From JANQPA01 sp964548175 (lineage in GTDB: Bacteria > Bacteroidota > Bacteroidia > Chitinophagales > Saprospiraceae), in NCBI GenBank assembly GCA_964548175.1, contig CAZJQS010000020.1, positions 12,631 through 76,630 of the forward strand: a stretch of 64,000 nucleotides of DNA. Direction: 5' to 3'. Position numbers and translations under genes: made by a program. Below, one piece after another: positions 44,855 to 53,468 of the stretch (position 1 is its first letter; each line of letters starts with the position of its first letter). The notes below the pieces were generated by a model that searched no databases, was not told the DNA's origin, and saw only the letters and a program-made list of their open reading frames with translations.

Positions 44855-45739
44855 GTGGCTGTTTATTCCATTAGAGATCTGGAAAAGTTATCTGGTATTA
44901 AGGCTCACACCATTAGGATCTGGGAGCATCGCTACGGCATTATCGAGCCTCAACGCACCAAGACTAACATTCGTTATTATTTGGATGAGGATCTCAAGTT
45001 TTTGCTTAACATTGCGTTGCTCAATAAAAACGGCATCAAAATTTCGAAGATAGCCAGAATGAGTAAAGGTGAGATTGCTGAAAAGGTGGCGGCTGTATCA
45101 GAGATCAATTTCGAGTATGGAACGCAATTAGATGCGCTGACCATTTCGATGATCGAGATGGATGAGTTCAAATTCGACCGTATTGTTTCCACTAATATTC
45201 AGCAACTGGGTTTTGAGAGGACCATGCTGGAAATCATTTATCCCTTTCTGGACAAACTTAGCCTCCTTTGGCTGACCGGCTCGATCAATCCTGTGCAGGA
45301 AAATTTTATGAGCTACCTCATTCGTCAAAAGATCATTGTAGCGATCGATCAGGAGCCGCTTCCTGCCTGGAAAAGCTATAGAAAGTTTATGATTTACCTG
45401 CCTGAGGGAGAACGGCAGGAGCTCAGCCTATTGTTTATGCATTACATGCTGAAATCCCGAAAGAACCATGTCATTTACATCGGGCAGGATATTTCCCTTA
45501 GTGATCTTCAGGACGCCCATAAGATCCACAGGCCGGATTACATTTTTACTATGATCACTGAGACGTTCGCTAAAGAGCCTGTCCAGAGTTATATAGACCG
45601 TATGGCCGAGTATTTCAAAGATACAGCCCTTCTGTTTTCAGGCTATCAGGTGGTGGCTCAGGAGGTGAAATTGCCTGCTAACGCCAAAATTCTTAAGAGT
45701 TTAGATCAGACCATCCATTTTCTTGACGATCTTAATTAA
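44855..45739 (+). CDS. MerR family regulator, CarH/LitR-like but without B12 ligands
   Basis: 294 residues from a GTG. The N-terminal MerR winged helix has YSIRDLEKLSGIKAHTIRIW and the wing RYGIIEPQRT. A helical bundle (about 85-165) and a Rossmann-like domain (about 175-290) match the cobalamin-binding region of CarH photoreceptors. The B12 motifs are altered: W-x9-E-H reads W139...E149-N150, and E/DxHxxG reads E186-R-Q188-E-L-S191, so both axial histidines are gone. It should therefore bind DNA independently of B12. CarH proteins control carotenoid and light-stress genes; targets here are unknown. Three palindromes lie directly upstream. Confidence 0.85.
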   Translation: MAVYSIRDLEKLSGIKAHTIRIWEHRYGIIEPQRTKTNIRYYLDEDLKFLLNIALLNKNGIKISKIARMSKGEIAEKVAAVSEINFEYGTQLDALTISMIEMDEFKFDRIVSTNIQQLGFERTMLEIIYPFLDKLSLLWLTGSINPVQENFMSYLIRQKIIVAIDQEPLPAWKSYRKFMIYLPEGERQELSLLFMHYMLKSRKNHVIYIGQDISLSDLQDAHKIHRPDYIFTMITETFAKEPVQSYIDRMAEYFKDTALLFSGYQVVAQEVKLPANAKILKSLDQTIHFLDDLN

Positions 45740-45748
45740 CCCTTCCTA

Positions 45749-45779
45749 TTGTCTATACTCCCTTCTTTTACTATCTTCA
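45749..45779 (+). promoter_or_regulatory. Bacteroidota-type promoter of the acyl-CoA ligase gene
   Basis: TTG (45749-45751), 20 nt, TATCTTCA (45772-45779), two bases from TAnnTTTG. It lies 32 bp before the start codon and just after the MerR gene stop, so the ligase gene probably has its own promoter. Confidence 0.45.
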
Positions 45780-45810
45780 GCATGCAAATTCATTTACATC
45801 TATCCTGCAT

Positions 45811-47589
45811 ATGGACTACAGGCGCTTATTTGAGTTGTTTCCTTACCAGGCGTTCAGATTCCCTCAAAAAGTCGCTTTGGGGCAGAAAAAAGGCCTGAAG
45901 TGGACTACTTATTCTACGCAGGAATGCATCACAGAGATCAACCGTGTAAGCGCCGGCCTTTTGGACCTTGGCTTGAAAAAGGGGGATAAAGCCGCTATCC
46001 TGGCCCATGTTGGCAGCCCTAGATGGAATTTTCTGGATATCGGAATGCTGCAGATCGGAGTAATAGTGGTGCCCGTTCATGCAACGCTGTCCGATGAAAA
46101 CCTTGAATATATCCTTAGGGAGGCCGACGTTCAATATTGCTTTGTCTCAAAAAGGGAACTATACGACAGGGTGCGCGCCCTAGCCGGGCAGATGCCTCTG
46201 CTGAAAAAAATATTCACCATAGAACAACTCCCTGACCTCCCCGGATGGGACGACCTGATCGTGGAACCCACTAATAAGCATCTGGAAAGTTTTCAGACGC
46301 TTAGAGCCGCCATTCATGAAGATGATCTGGCGACCATCATCTACACCTCCGGCACCACTGGCAAGCCGAAAGGTGTCATGTTGTCCCATAAGAATCTTGT
46401 GACCAACATCAAATCGACTATTGCCCTGGTGCCGATCAACTGTGATAAGCGGGTGCTTAGTTATCTTCCACTGAGCCACATTTTTGAAAGAATGGTCGTA
46501 TATGCTTATATCGCAGTAGGCGCCTCCGTATACTATGCACAGGAAAACAGCCCGCTTCAGGAACAACTGCGCACGATTCGCCCCCAGTATTTTACCACCG
46601 TCCCTAAGTCGCTGGAAGATCTGTATAATTACATCTCCAGCAAAAGCCGCAAACGCAGCTTGTGGTGGAGGGCGCTCAACAGATGGGCCATCAGCATCGG
46701 AGAACATTATGACGACCGTCGAGGCATGCCGCTGTTTTACTGGCTCAAACTTCAACTGGCGAACTTGCTGGTTTTCTGGTATTGGCGCCGGCAACTGGGA
46801 GGGAAACTGGAAGGAATCATCTCAGGCGCCGCCGCCCTGCCGATAAAGATCGGGAAGGTGTTTTCAGCGGCAGGGATCGATGTGCGGGAAGGATATGGAC
46901 TAACCGAAACCTCACCGGTAGTGGCCATGAACCGTTTCGAACCCGGAGGGCACCGCTTCGGTACCGTTGGTATTCCGATACCCGGAGTTGAAGTAAGCAT
47001 AGCCGAAACTCAGGAAGGACAGGATGGCGAGATCCTGGTCAAAGGACCTAATGTGATGCTAGGCTATCATCAGCAGGAGGAAGCTACCCGGGAAGTTTTT
47101 ACCGAGGACGGCTGGCTGAAAACCGGCGACCTGGGAAAGTTCGTCCACAAAAGATTTTTAAAAATTACCGGCAGGAAAAAGGCTTTATTTAAAACGACTT
47201 CAGGCCGCTATATTGCACCCGAGCCCCTGGAAAGCCTACTGAAAAACTCAGACCTCATACATGACGCCATCGTGGCGGGAGCAAATAAACCCTATGTCGT
47301 GGCTATCCTTCATCCTGATTTTAAACAGCTGAAGGATTGGTGCGAAATGAATAATGTGCACTGGACCTCTCCTCAGTTTATGATCTATAATCCGCGGGTG
47401 TTGAAGCTTTTTCAGGTTGAACTTGATCACATTAACCAGGAGTTGCCCCATTACATGAAAATAAAAAAATTCCTGCTGATCTACCAGCCCTGGACAATAG
47501 CTTCCGGGAATATGACACCAACATTTAAGCCGGTCAGAGAAAAAATTAAACTGGATTATTCAAAAGAACTGGAAAAATTATATTTGTAG
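45811..47589 (+). CDS. AMP-dependent long-chain acyl-CoA synthetase
   Basis: 592 residues of the ANL adenylating family. Motifs: the P-loop IIYTSGTTGKPKGVMLSH, YLPLSHIFERM, the adenine-binding YGLTETSPV, TGDLG with the ribose-binding aspartate, and the hinge ITGRKKALFKTTSGRYIAP with the expected C-terminal catalytic lysine region. LFKTTSGRYIAPEP and the length match the bacterial FadD15-like long-chain group. It activates fatty acids to acyl-CoA via acyl-AMP. No transmembrane helix is needed. The next gene starts 2 bp after its stop, so the two are co-transcribed. Confidence 0.9.
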   Translation: MDYRRLFELFPYQAFRFPQKVALGQKKGLKWTTYSTQECITEINRVSAGLLDLGLKKGDKAAILAHVGSPRWNFLDIGMLQIGVIVVPVHATLSDENLEYILREADVQYCFVSKRELYDRVRALAGQMPLLKKIFTIEQLPDLPGWDDLIVEPTNKHLESFQTLRAAIHEDDLATIIYTSGTTGKPKGVMLSHKNLVTNIKSTIALVPINCDKRVLSYLPLSHIFERMVVYAYIAVGASVYYAQENSPLQEQLRTIRPQYFTTVPKSLEDLYNYISSKSRKRSLWWRALNRWAISIGEHYDDRRGMPLFYWLKLQLANLLVFWYWRRQLGGKLEGIISGAAALPIKIGKVFSAAGIDVREGYGLTETSPVVAMNRFEPGGHRFGTVGIPIPGVEVSIAETQEGQDGEILVKGPNVMLGYHQQEEATREVFTEDGWLKTGDLGKFVHKRFLKITGRKKALFKTTSGRYIAPEPLESLLKNSDLIHDAIVAGANKPYVVAILHPDFKQLKDWCEMNNVHWTSPQFMIYNPRVLKLFQVELDHINQELPHYMKIKKFLLIYQPWTIASGNMTPTFKPVREKIKLDYSKELEKLYL

Positions 47590-47591
47590 TT

Positions 47592-48635
47592 ATGAAACAC
47601 CGATTTTACCCTTTTTTTGTTGCCCTGTTGATCATGGGCGCCTTTTGTTGCTACGGCCAAGCCCCTGCAACGCAATCCTTGAGTTTTTTTCAATTGCTGG
47701 AAAAGGAATCCCCTGCTTCCCTTTCGATCACCATAACCTCCAATTTTCAGCAGTTGATCAGTAATAAATTTGAAGAAGAATATCAGCCGGCTTCTCTGAG
47801 TTGGGTGAGCGATAGCGGCGACAGCCTCTTTTTTGATCTGAAAGTAAAAACGAGAGGAAACTCCAGAAAGGAAATTTGTTTTTTTCCCCCGCTAAAGATC
47901 AATCTCAAGAAATCACAGTTAAAGGCCAAAAGCCTGAATCCGAATTTTGAGAAATATAAGCTGGTGACCCAATGCAAGTGGGGGTCTATCTACGAAAAAT
48001 ACCTCATTAAAGAATATTTGTCCTACAAGGTGATGGAACAGGCCTATCCTTTTGCTTTTAAAGTCCGCATGGTCAATCTCCTTTTCCGCGATGTTAAGAG
48101 CAATGGCAAGGTAAAAGAACGGGAACAAATAGGGTTTATCATAGAAAGTGAAGAAGAATTTGCCGAACGCCTGGGAGGTAAGATGGCGGAACGCTCTAAA
48201 TCCGGGTTTCATCACATGGAAAGAAAAATAGCCTTGCAGATGGCCTTTTGCCAGTATATGATCGGTAATACGGATTGGGCAATGCCTAACCTGCATAATG
48301 TAAATATTATTAAAGTGCCTGAATATCAAAAGCTGATTCCGGTACCGTACGATTTTGACTACGCAGGACTAGTAGACACGGATTATGCAGTGGTCCACTC
48401 TTCATTATCTATAAAAGATGTTCGCACTCGCCTTTATCTGGGGCCCAGCTGCACCGAAGAAGAGATCCTCGAATTGATCGAATTGATGAAAGCCAGCAAA
48501 GAGCGGGTGATCGGGTGTATTTCAGATTGTGAACTCTTGGATGACAAAGAGAAAAAGCGGATGACCGGGTATCTGGAGAGTTTTTTCTCCGAACTGGAAA
48601 ATGAGTCCAGGATGAAGCGGGTGCTGGATTACTGA
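47592..48635 (+). CDS. Exported protein, possibly CotH/kinase-like fold
   Basis: 347 residues with a signal peptide (about 1-22, ending CYGQA). I do not recognise a named family with certainty. The pattern KTRGNSRKEICFFPPLKINL near 85-105, then a conserved block MAFCQYMIGNTDWAMPNLHNVNII and PVPYDFDYAGLVD, resembles CotH-type and related secreted kinase-like proteins, where N and DFD residues bind metal and ATP. It follows the acyl-CoA ligase gene by 2 bp. The role is unknown. The gene ends just before a strong palindrome. Confidence 0.6.
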   Translation: MKHRFYPFFVALLIMGAFCCYGQAPATQSLSFFQLLEKESPASLSITITSNFQQLISNKFEEEYQPASLSWVSDSGDSLFFDLKVKTRGNSRKEICFFPPLKINLKKSQLKAKSLNPNFEKYKLVTQCKWGSIYEKYLIKEYLSYKVMEQAYPFAFKVRMVNLLFRDVKSNGKVKEREQIGFIIESEEEFAERLGGKMAERSKSGFHHMERKIALQMAFCQYMIGNTDWAMPNLHNVNIIKVPEYQKLIPVPYDFDYAGLVDTDYAVVHSSLSIKDVRTRLYLGPSCTEEEILELIELMKASKERVIGCISDCELLDDKEKKRMTGYLESFFSELENESRMKRVLDY

Positions 48636-48711
48636 AGGAAACTTTCCGGGCGGGCGTCGCCCGCCTAAAAAGTTTTACTTTTTTAGGAAGGCAGGTACTG
48701 AAAGTTTCTTT
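48635..48711. repeat. Nested palindrome, possible terminator
   Basis: The outer pair AAGGAAACTTTC (48635-48646) with GAAAGTTTCTTT (48700-48711) has one mismatch. Inside is a perfect 8-bp GC hairpin, GGCGGGCG-T-CGCCCGCC (48649-48665), and a CCTAAAAAG / CTTTTTTAGG pair. It overlaps the stop codons of the genes on both strands and could terminate both. Confidence 0.55.
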
Positions 48712-48811
48712 GATAGATGTAAACGACCAGGATGACAAACAGTAAAAGAAACAGGAAAACCCCCAGAATGACATATCCCTTTGTTCCTTCGTTTTTTATT
48801 TCTTCTGACAT
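48683..48811 (-). CDS. 42-residue single-pass membrane protein
   Basis: Minus-strand frame of 42 codons from the ATG at 48811. It has a charged N-terminus (MSEEIKNEGTKG), one hydrophobic helix (about 13-33, VILGVFLFLLLFVILVVYIY) and a short tail. A good promoter lies 36 bp upstream (48847-48878) and palindromic structure lies at its end, so it looks like a real, independently transcribed gene. Size and topology resemble tiny oxidase-associated subunits (for example subunit IIa of ba3-type oxidases), but no oxidase genes are near. Function unknown. Confidence 0.6.
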   Translation of the reverse strand: MSEEIKNEGTKGYVILGVFLFLLLFVILVVYIYQRNFQYLPS

Positions 48812-48846
48812 TTTTCAGCTATTTATTTATGTTATGATTCTTGGGG

Positions 48847-48878
48847 CAAAGATCAAAAAAAAAGCCAAATTACCCAAA
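48847..48878 (-). promoter_or_regulatory. Promoter of the 42-residue membrane protein
   Basis: On the minus strand TTTG (48875-48878), 20 nt, GATCTTTG (48847-48854), one base from TAnnTTTG, 36 bp before the ATG. It supports expression of the small gene. Confidence 0.5.
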
Positions 48879-48890
48879 GACTAGGATATT

Positions 48891-48939
48891 TTAAGCTACA
48901 AAAAAGGCCGTCCAACAGACGGCCTTTTTTGTAGCTTAA
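48891..48939. terminator. Strong bidirectional terminator after the PpiD-like gene
   Basis: A perfect 22-bp stem (48891-48912 with 48918-48939) with a CAACA loop; its core is AAAAAAGGCCGTC paired with GACGGCCTTTTTT. It lies 7 bp after the minus-strand stop at 48947 and is a textbook intrinsic terminator. Confidence 0.9.
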
Positions 48940-48946
48940 TTTTCTT

Positions 48947-51055
48947 TTAGAAAAAGCGCGATCTGTTATCCACGATTTTCGCATTTTCCTTCATGCTTTG
49001 AAGCAAAGTTCCGGAAATGGAGGCTCTTTTACCTGCGGCAAGGGTTCTGCGCAGTTGCGGCAGGTTGGTTGGAGCAGGCGCCGGGGTTCGGTTGGTCACG
49101 CTGAGCTTGAAAACTCCGGTATTGCCGATGATGGCATCCGAATTCTGGCCTTGCTCAAGACTGAATGCGTTAGCGATCACTTTGGGCTCAGAGCCGAGGT
49201 TTGGAACAAAGGTCGAGCTAAAGGCTATATTCCTGGCGGTGTCCACCTTGGTGCTGTATTGGTTGGCCACGGCCTGAAGGTCCATACCCTGGATCTGTTC
49301 GGCCAGTAGTTCTCCTTTCTTCTTATTGATAACGAGCAACTCAATGTCGTTGCGGACATTCTCAACAGAAGGAATACCGGGTTTTTGAATAGATTGCAAG
49401 CCGGCCACGACGTATTTATTGTCAAAATAGCCGACTGGGTCGCGGTAGTCGTAAAGGTCAGGCGATATCTCACCTACATTGGCCGAGAAGGCCCAGCGGA
49501 TCATTTCTCTGGAAGACTGACCTCCTCCAAGCTGACCAACTGCAAAGTCATTCTCTTTAACGCCGTTAGGGATGGTTACGATATCCAGGTCATTAGCGGC
49601 CGCCGCTTCGCGCATGGCTTTCAGGGAACGATTATTGCTAAGGAAAGTCATGGCATTTTTACGGACTTCTCTTTGGGTTTCATCCGTTGGAACGATAGAC
49701 TGGACGAGGTAGCCCAATTGAACGCCCTCTTCATTATTGAGGTACTTCTTGTCGGTGACTTCCACCAGGTGGATGCCGAATTGAGTGATGACCTTTTTGA
49801 GTTCTCCAACCTGGGCTTTGAAAAAGATCACATCATTAAATTCTTTGACCATGGTGCCCTGGGCGGCATAACCCAGATCACCACCCCTAGGCGCCGTACC
49901 ATCGGTGCCGAATTGCTGGGCCAGCGCATCGAAGGTATTGTCGCCGGATTCAATAACCTGCTTTAAACTATCGATAAGGTTATTGGCCTGAATGAACTCT
50001 ATTTGATTGGTAGCGGGGCGCAGAATATGACGAGAGCGGACAGAGTCCGGGATGATCATCTTGTCGATTACTTTTACAGCCTTGTAGGTATTATTTTCCA
50101 TGTAGGGGCCGTAAACGCTGCCCACCGGCATATTGAACACTGTATCCGCTGCAATTCCGGTAACCTGGTTTTCTTTCAGGTAAGCGGTATTGTAAATGCC
50201 CTCATTTTGCACAATAAGAGCGGAATCACTGGTCGTAGTGTCCAGTTCAGGGATCAGCTTTTCCAGTTCGGCCTTCCAATAAGCAGAATCGGCTGCAGAT
50301 GGTTCGACGTTGAAAACCACATATTCTAGCGTGCGGGATTCTTCATCCTGCTCAAACTGCTGCTTGTTTTCGTTAAGGTAGCCCTTGAGGTCTGCGTCGG
50401 AGATGGTTACTTCGGTGTTGTCGATTTCATCAAAAGGAACTTTAACATAGGTGAAGTTCACTTTTTCGTTTTGTTCCTGATGCACCATTTCCGCCATCCA
50501 GTTAGGTATGTAGAGGGCCTTGCTGACCAATCCGTTCATTTTATCCTGCAGACGCTGGGTGACGATCTCCTGTTCCTGATATTTCCAGTATCCTCTGACG
50601 CTGGGGTCGGTTAGCTGGCCTGTTTCTATGGCGTTTTTGAATTCATTCAGCCGCTGGCGATCCAATTGCCCGGTAGAAGGATTGGTAAAACGTTGTCTGA
50701 TGATGGGGCTTGGATTGTTGCCCCACTGAAGGTCCCGCAATTCTGTTTTGCTCACCCCGAGTCCCAGGACTTCGGCCTGCTGGTTGATCACCTGTTGATC
50801 TACCCATGAATTCCACAGGGCGTTGCGGTTGGCAAATGGATCGTTGCCTGAACCACTGTACAACAATTCTTCATTGCGGTTGAATTGGTTAAGATCCAGC
50901 TTGGCGCCATTTACACTGCCTACTGTCGTCTGAGATCCGCCGAATACACTCTGCTGTCCGATTGTCATATCCATTAGGATAAACCCACCAAGACCTAAGG
51001 CGATCATGATAATGAGGATCCAAGAGTTATTCCTGATTTTACTGATGAATGACAT
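48947..51055 (-). CDS. PpiD/SurA-type membrane-anchored peptidylprolyl isomerase
   Basis: 702 residues. One N-terminal transmembrane helix (about 12-34) anchors it in the inner membrane with the rest in the periplasm. A SurA_N-like chaperone domain (about 40-220, with QQVINQQAEVLGLGVSKTEL) is followed by a parvulin domain (about 340-440: RSRHIL, then GGDLGYAAQGTMVKEF and FGIHLVEV). A further parvulin-like or chaperone C-terminal part follows. It assists folding of exported and outer-membrane proteins. It has its own consensus promoter and a strong terminator, so it is monocistronic. Confidence 0.9.
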   Translation of the reverse strand: MSFISKIRNNSWILIIMIALGLGGFILMDMTIGQQSVFGGSQTTVGSVNGAKLDLNQFNRNEELLYSGSGNDPFANRNALWNSWVDQQVINQQAEVLGLGVSKTELRDLQWGNNPSPIIRQRFTNPSTGQLDRQRLNEFKNAIETGQLTDPSVRGYWKYQEQEIVTQRLQDKMNGLVSKALYIPNWMAEMVHQEQNEKVNFTYVKVPFDEIDNTEVTISDADLKGYLNENKQQFEQDEESRTLEYVVFNVEPSAADSAYWKAELEKLIPELDTTTSDSALIVQNEGIYNTAYLKENQVTGIAADTVFNMPVGSVYGPYMENNTYKAVKVIDKMIIPDSVRSRHILRPATNQIEFIQANNLIDSLKQVIESGDNTFDALAQQFGTDGTAPRGGDLGYAAQGTMVKEFNDVIFFKAQVGELKKVITQFGIHLVEVTDKKYLNNEEGVQLGYLVQSIVPTDETQREVRKNAMTFLSNNRSLKAMREAAAANDLDIVTIPNGVKENDFAVGQLGGGQSSREMIRWAFSANVGEISPDLYDYRDPVGYFDNKYVVAGLQSIQKPGIPSVENVRNDIELLVINKKKGELLAEQIQGMDLQAVANQYSTKVDTARNIAFSSTFVPNLGSEPKVIANAFSLEQGQNSDAIIGNTGVFKLSVTNRTPAPAPTNLPQLRRTLAAGKRASISGTLLQSMKENAKIVDNRSRFF

Positions 51056-51190
51056 GCTCCTACAATTGATTTAATTTCTTAATCTTATTTCTAAAACCAG
51101 GACAATTCAAACTCAACGTATTCATCATTTTGCTGTGCAGATGAATACTTCTGACTTCCTTGTCCACTCCACTGCTTTTTATTTTAAGGG

Positions 51191-51224
51191 CAAAAGTATT
51201 AATTTTTTGAAAAATCGATGCAAA
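51191..51224 (-). promoter_or_regulatory. Promoter of the PpiD-like gene
   Basis: On the minus strand TTTG (51221-51224), 22 nt, TACTTTTG (51191-51198), an exact -7 consensus. The start codon is 136 bp downstream, so the mRNA has a leader of about 130 nt. Confidence 0.55.
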
Positions 51225-51291
51225 AGTAATTTGTTTGTAGCTTAAAATCAAAAAATTCCCCTGTCAGGGTCATTTTTAAAGGCAGGTTTTT

Positions 51292-51990
51292 TTATGTTTC
51301 CCTCTCCTTTATGATCTGTAGGCGGAAGCCGACGCCGTGGATGTTTTCGACTCTTAGCCGCCGGTCGGCGTTCAGGTATTTTCTAAGCCGTGAAATAAAC
51401 ACATCCAGACTCCGCCCCAGGAAATAATCGTTCTTTCCCCAGATCTTTTCCAGAATATGTTCTCTTTTGATGATCTGGTTCTTATTATCTGCCAGCAGTT
51501 TAAGCAGTTCTGCTTCCCTCTGTGTAAGTTGCCTGCTGTTATTTTGGTGGCTCAGCGAGAGGTTGTTGAAGTCAAATTCATATTGACCGATTTGATAGAT
51601 ATTAGGGGACGGAGGGGCAATGATTCGGCTGCGGCGCAGGAAAATATCTACTTTTAGGATCAGTTCTTCTATGCTGAACGGCTTGGTCAGGTAATCATCG
51701 CCTCCGATTTTGAGACCTTTGATTTTATCTTCCTTCAGTGATTTAGCGGTTAAAAAAATAATGGGAATGTGTTGATCCTTTGTTCTGATCTCCTGAGCGA
51801 CGGCAAACCCATCCATTTCAGGCAACATCACATCGAGTATGCAAAGGTCGAAATTTTCTTTCTGAAAAGCCTTGAGGGCTTCCTTCCCATTGTCACAGCA
51901 TACGATTTCATATCCCTGAAGCTGTAAATTGTCTCTGGTGACAAAGCTCAGCACTTCATCGTCTTCTACGTATAATAATTTTGCTTTCAT
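51292..51990 (-). CDS. OmpR family response regulator
   Basis: 232 residues from the ATG at 51990 (MKAKLLYVEDDEVLS). The receiver domain (1-120) has acidic D10/D11, phosphoacceptor D53 in CILDVMLPEMDG, T81 and K103 (LTKPF). The C-terminal winged helix (about 135-230) has LTQREAELLKLL and the RSLDVFISRLRKYL recognition region. It pairs with the histidine kinase encoded 73 bp upstream. Kinase and regulator resemble the phage-shock or RprXY-like pairs common in Bacteroidota; the stimulus is unknown. Confidence 0.94.
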   Translation of the reverse strand: MKAKLLYVEDDEVLSFVTRDNLQLQGYEIVCCDNGKEALKAFQKENFDLCILDVMLPEMDGFAVAQEIRTKDQHIPIIFLTAKSLKEDKIKGLKIGGDDYLTKPFSIEELILKVDIFLRRSRIIAPPSPNIYQIGQYEFDFNNLSLSHQNNSRQLTQREAELLKLLADNKNQIIKREHILEKIWGKNDYFLGRSLDVFISRLRKYLNADRRLRVENIHGVGFRLQIIKERET

Positions 51991-52063
51991 GCCGGAATGA
52001 GTGTTTGAGACAAAATGTTCATTAAAAAAAGGAACGCAATAGTTTTTTATATATTTCACCTCA

Positions 52064-53332
52064 TCATGCCAGGGGCATTTTTATCTGCACCGTCGTTCCC
52101 TGCCCGGTTTCGCTATCGATTTTCAATTTCCATCCATGGGCGTCGCAGATCTTTTTCACATAAAAAAGCCCCAGGCCAAAGCCTTTTACGTTATGGACGT
52201 TGCCGGTAGGAATTCTGAAAAACTTTTCAAAGACTCTGTTCTGGTATTCTTTGGGTATCCCAATGCCTTTGTCTTTGACAGCGATATTCACTGAATTTTT
52301 TTCGGCAGGTTTTACTGAAAGGGTGATGACGGGGGCGCCGTTACAGTATTTGACGGCATTGTCGAGCAGGCTGTACAGGATGTTGTTCAGGTGCAATTTA
52401 TCGGCCATTACAGTGTATGGAGCTTCGGGAAGCTCAAGATCAAGGCAGCCTCCTTTTTCGCCCAGGTTGACCCGGATGGCGTTCGATATGCTGCGGATGA
52501 TTTCCTGGAGTTCTACTTTTTCTCTTTTCAGCTGTATACCTTTCTCCAGCCTGGCCAGCTGCAGTACTTTTTCTACCTGCTTATTAAGCCGGTAATTCTG
52601 GTCTTTGATGATCTGGGCATATTGCAGCAATCTTGGATTGCTCTGAATATCCGGACTGGAAAGGAAAACGTCTGCTGATATCTTAATGGTCGACAGAGGG
52701 GTTTTAAATTCGTGGGTCATATTGTTAATAAAATCTTTTTGTAACTGGGAGAGCCGTTTCTGGCGCAGAATAACGAACATCGCGTAAGTGAAAAAAAGTA
52801 CGGTTAGCAGTAGGATGCCTGAAAAAAACAAGGATAATTGCATCTTTCCCAGTAAATACCCCGGCAGAGTCGGGAATTTAACGCCAAAATAGTAGTTGAG
52901 CCCCTCATAAGGCGGCAAGTCACCTAATGACACATTAACTTTCTCGCCGGGCGAGTATTTTAAAAAATCTCCATAGACCATTTGATCGGTATTACAATCG
53001 AAGATGGCGTATTCAAAGTCGACGTGCAGGGAAATGCGTTCGAACTCCCTGCGCAGAAAAAACTCCAGAATATTGGAATCGATCTCCGCTTCAATATTGA
53101 CGATAAAATAATTACTGGTTTGCTGCGTCACCACATTGTGCGAAGGAAGCGTGATGTCTTTAAATTCTGCGATGCCCTGAGCAACATTATTAAGGGCGAA
53201 ATGAGCTTTCTGCTTGAACTCCTTATCGTTGATATTCCAGGTGCTGAACACCCAGTAGGTTTGAATGCCCAGGGTGCCGATCACCGAAAGAACACCCGTG
53301 ACGAAAACGATCAGGATGATGCTGTTTTTCAT
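52064..53332 (-). CDS. Sensor histidine kinase
   Basis: 422 residues. Two transmembrane helices (about 5-25 and 165-187) flank a periplasmic sensor domain of about 140 residues without a recognised fold. The cytoplasmic part has the HisKA box NMTHEFKTPLSTIK with phosphoacceptor H207, and the ATPase motifs: N box (NNILYSLLDNAVKYC), G1 DKGIGIP, F box and G2 GFGLGLFYVKKI. No HAMP domain is evident. It phosphorylates the adjacent OmpR-type regulator; the kinase gene is first in the unit. Confidence 0.94.
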   Translation of the reverse strand: MKNSIILIVFVTGVLSVIGTLGIQTYWVFSTWNINDKEFKQKAHFALNNVAQGIAEFKDITLPSHNVVTQQTSNYFIVNIEAEIDSNILEFFLRREFERISLHVDFEYAIFDCNTDQMVYGDFLKYSPGEKVNVSLGDLPPYEGLNYYFGVKFPTLPGYLLGKMQLSLFFSGILLLTVLFFTYAMFVILRQKRLSQLQKDFINNMTHEFKTPLSTIKISADVFLSSPDIQSNPRLLQYAQIIKDQNYRLNKQVEKVLQLARLEKGIQLKREKVELQEIIRSISNAIRVNLGEKGGCLDLELPEAPYTVMADKLHLNNILYSLLDNAVKYCNGAPVITLSVKPAEKNSVNIAVKDKGIGIPKEYQNRVFEKFFRIPTGNVHNVKGFGLGLFYVKKICDAHGWKLKIDSETGQGTTVQIKMPLA

Positions 53333-53421
53333 AAGACTACTTTAAACATGTTCAAAATATCCTTTTATCGCGTAATGGAAAACTACTGAACCGCTAATCT
53401 TCCTGCCTTCTGATAAATTCC

Positions 53422-53429
53422 TATATTTG
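53422..53429 (+). promoter_or_regulatory. -7 element of the DUF4271 gene
   Basis: TATATTTG, an exact TAnnTTTG, 40 bp before the ATG at 53469. No TTG is found at the usual -33 distance. Confidence 0.5.
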
Positions 53430-53468
53430 TAGAGGAAAAAATCAGCCGCTTTAGCAGAATCACTCAAT

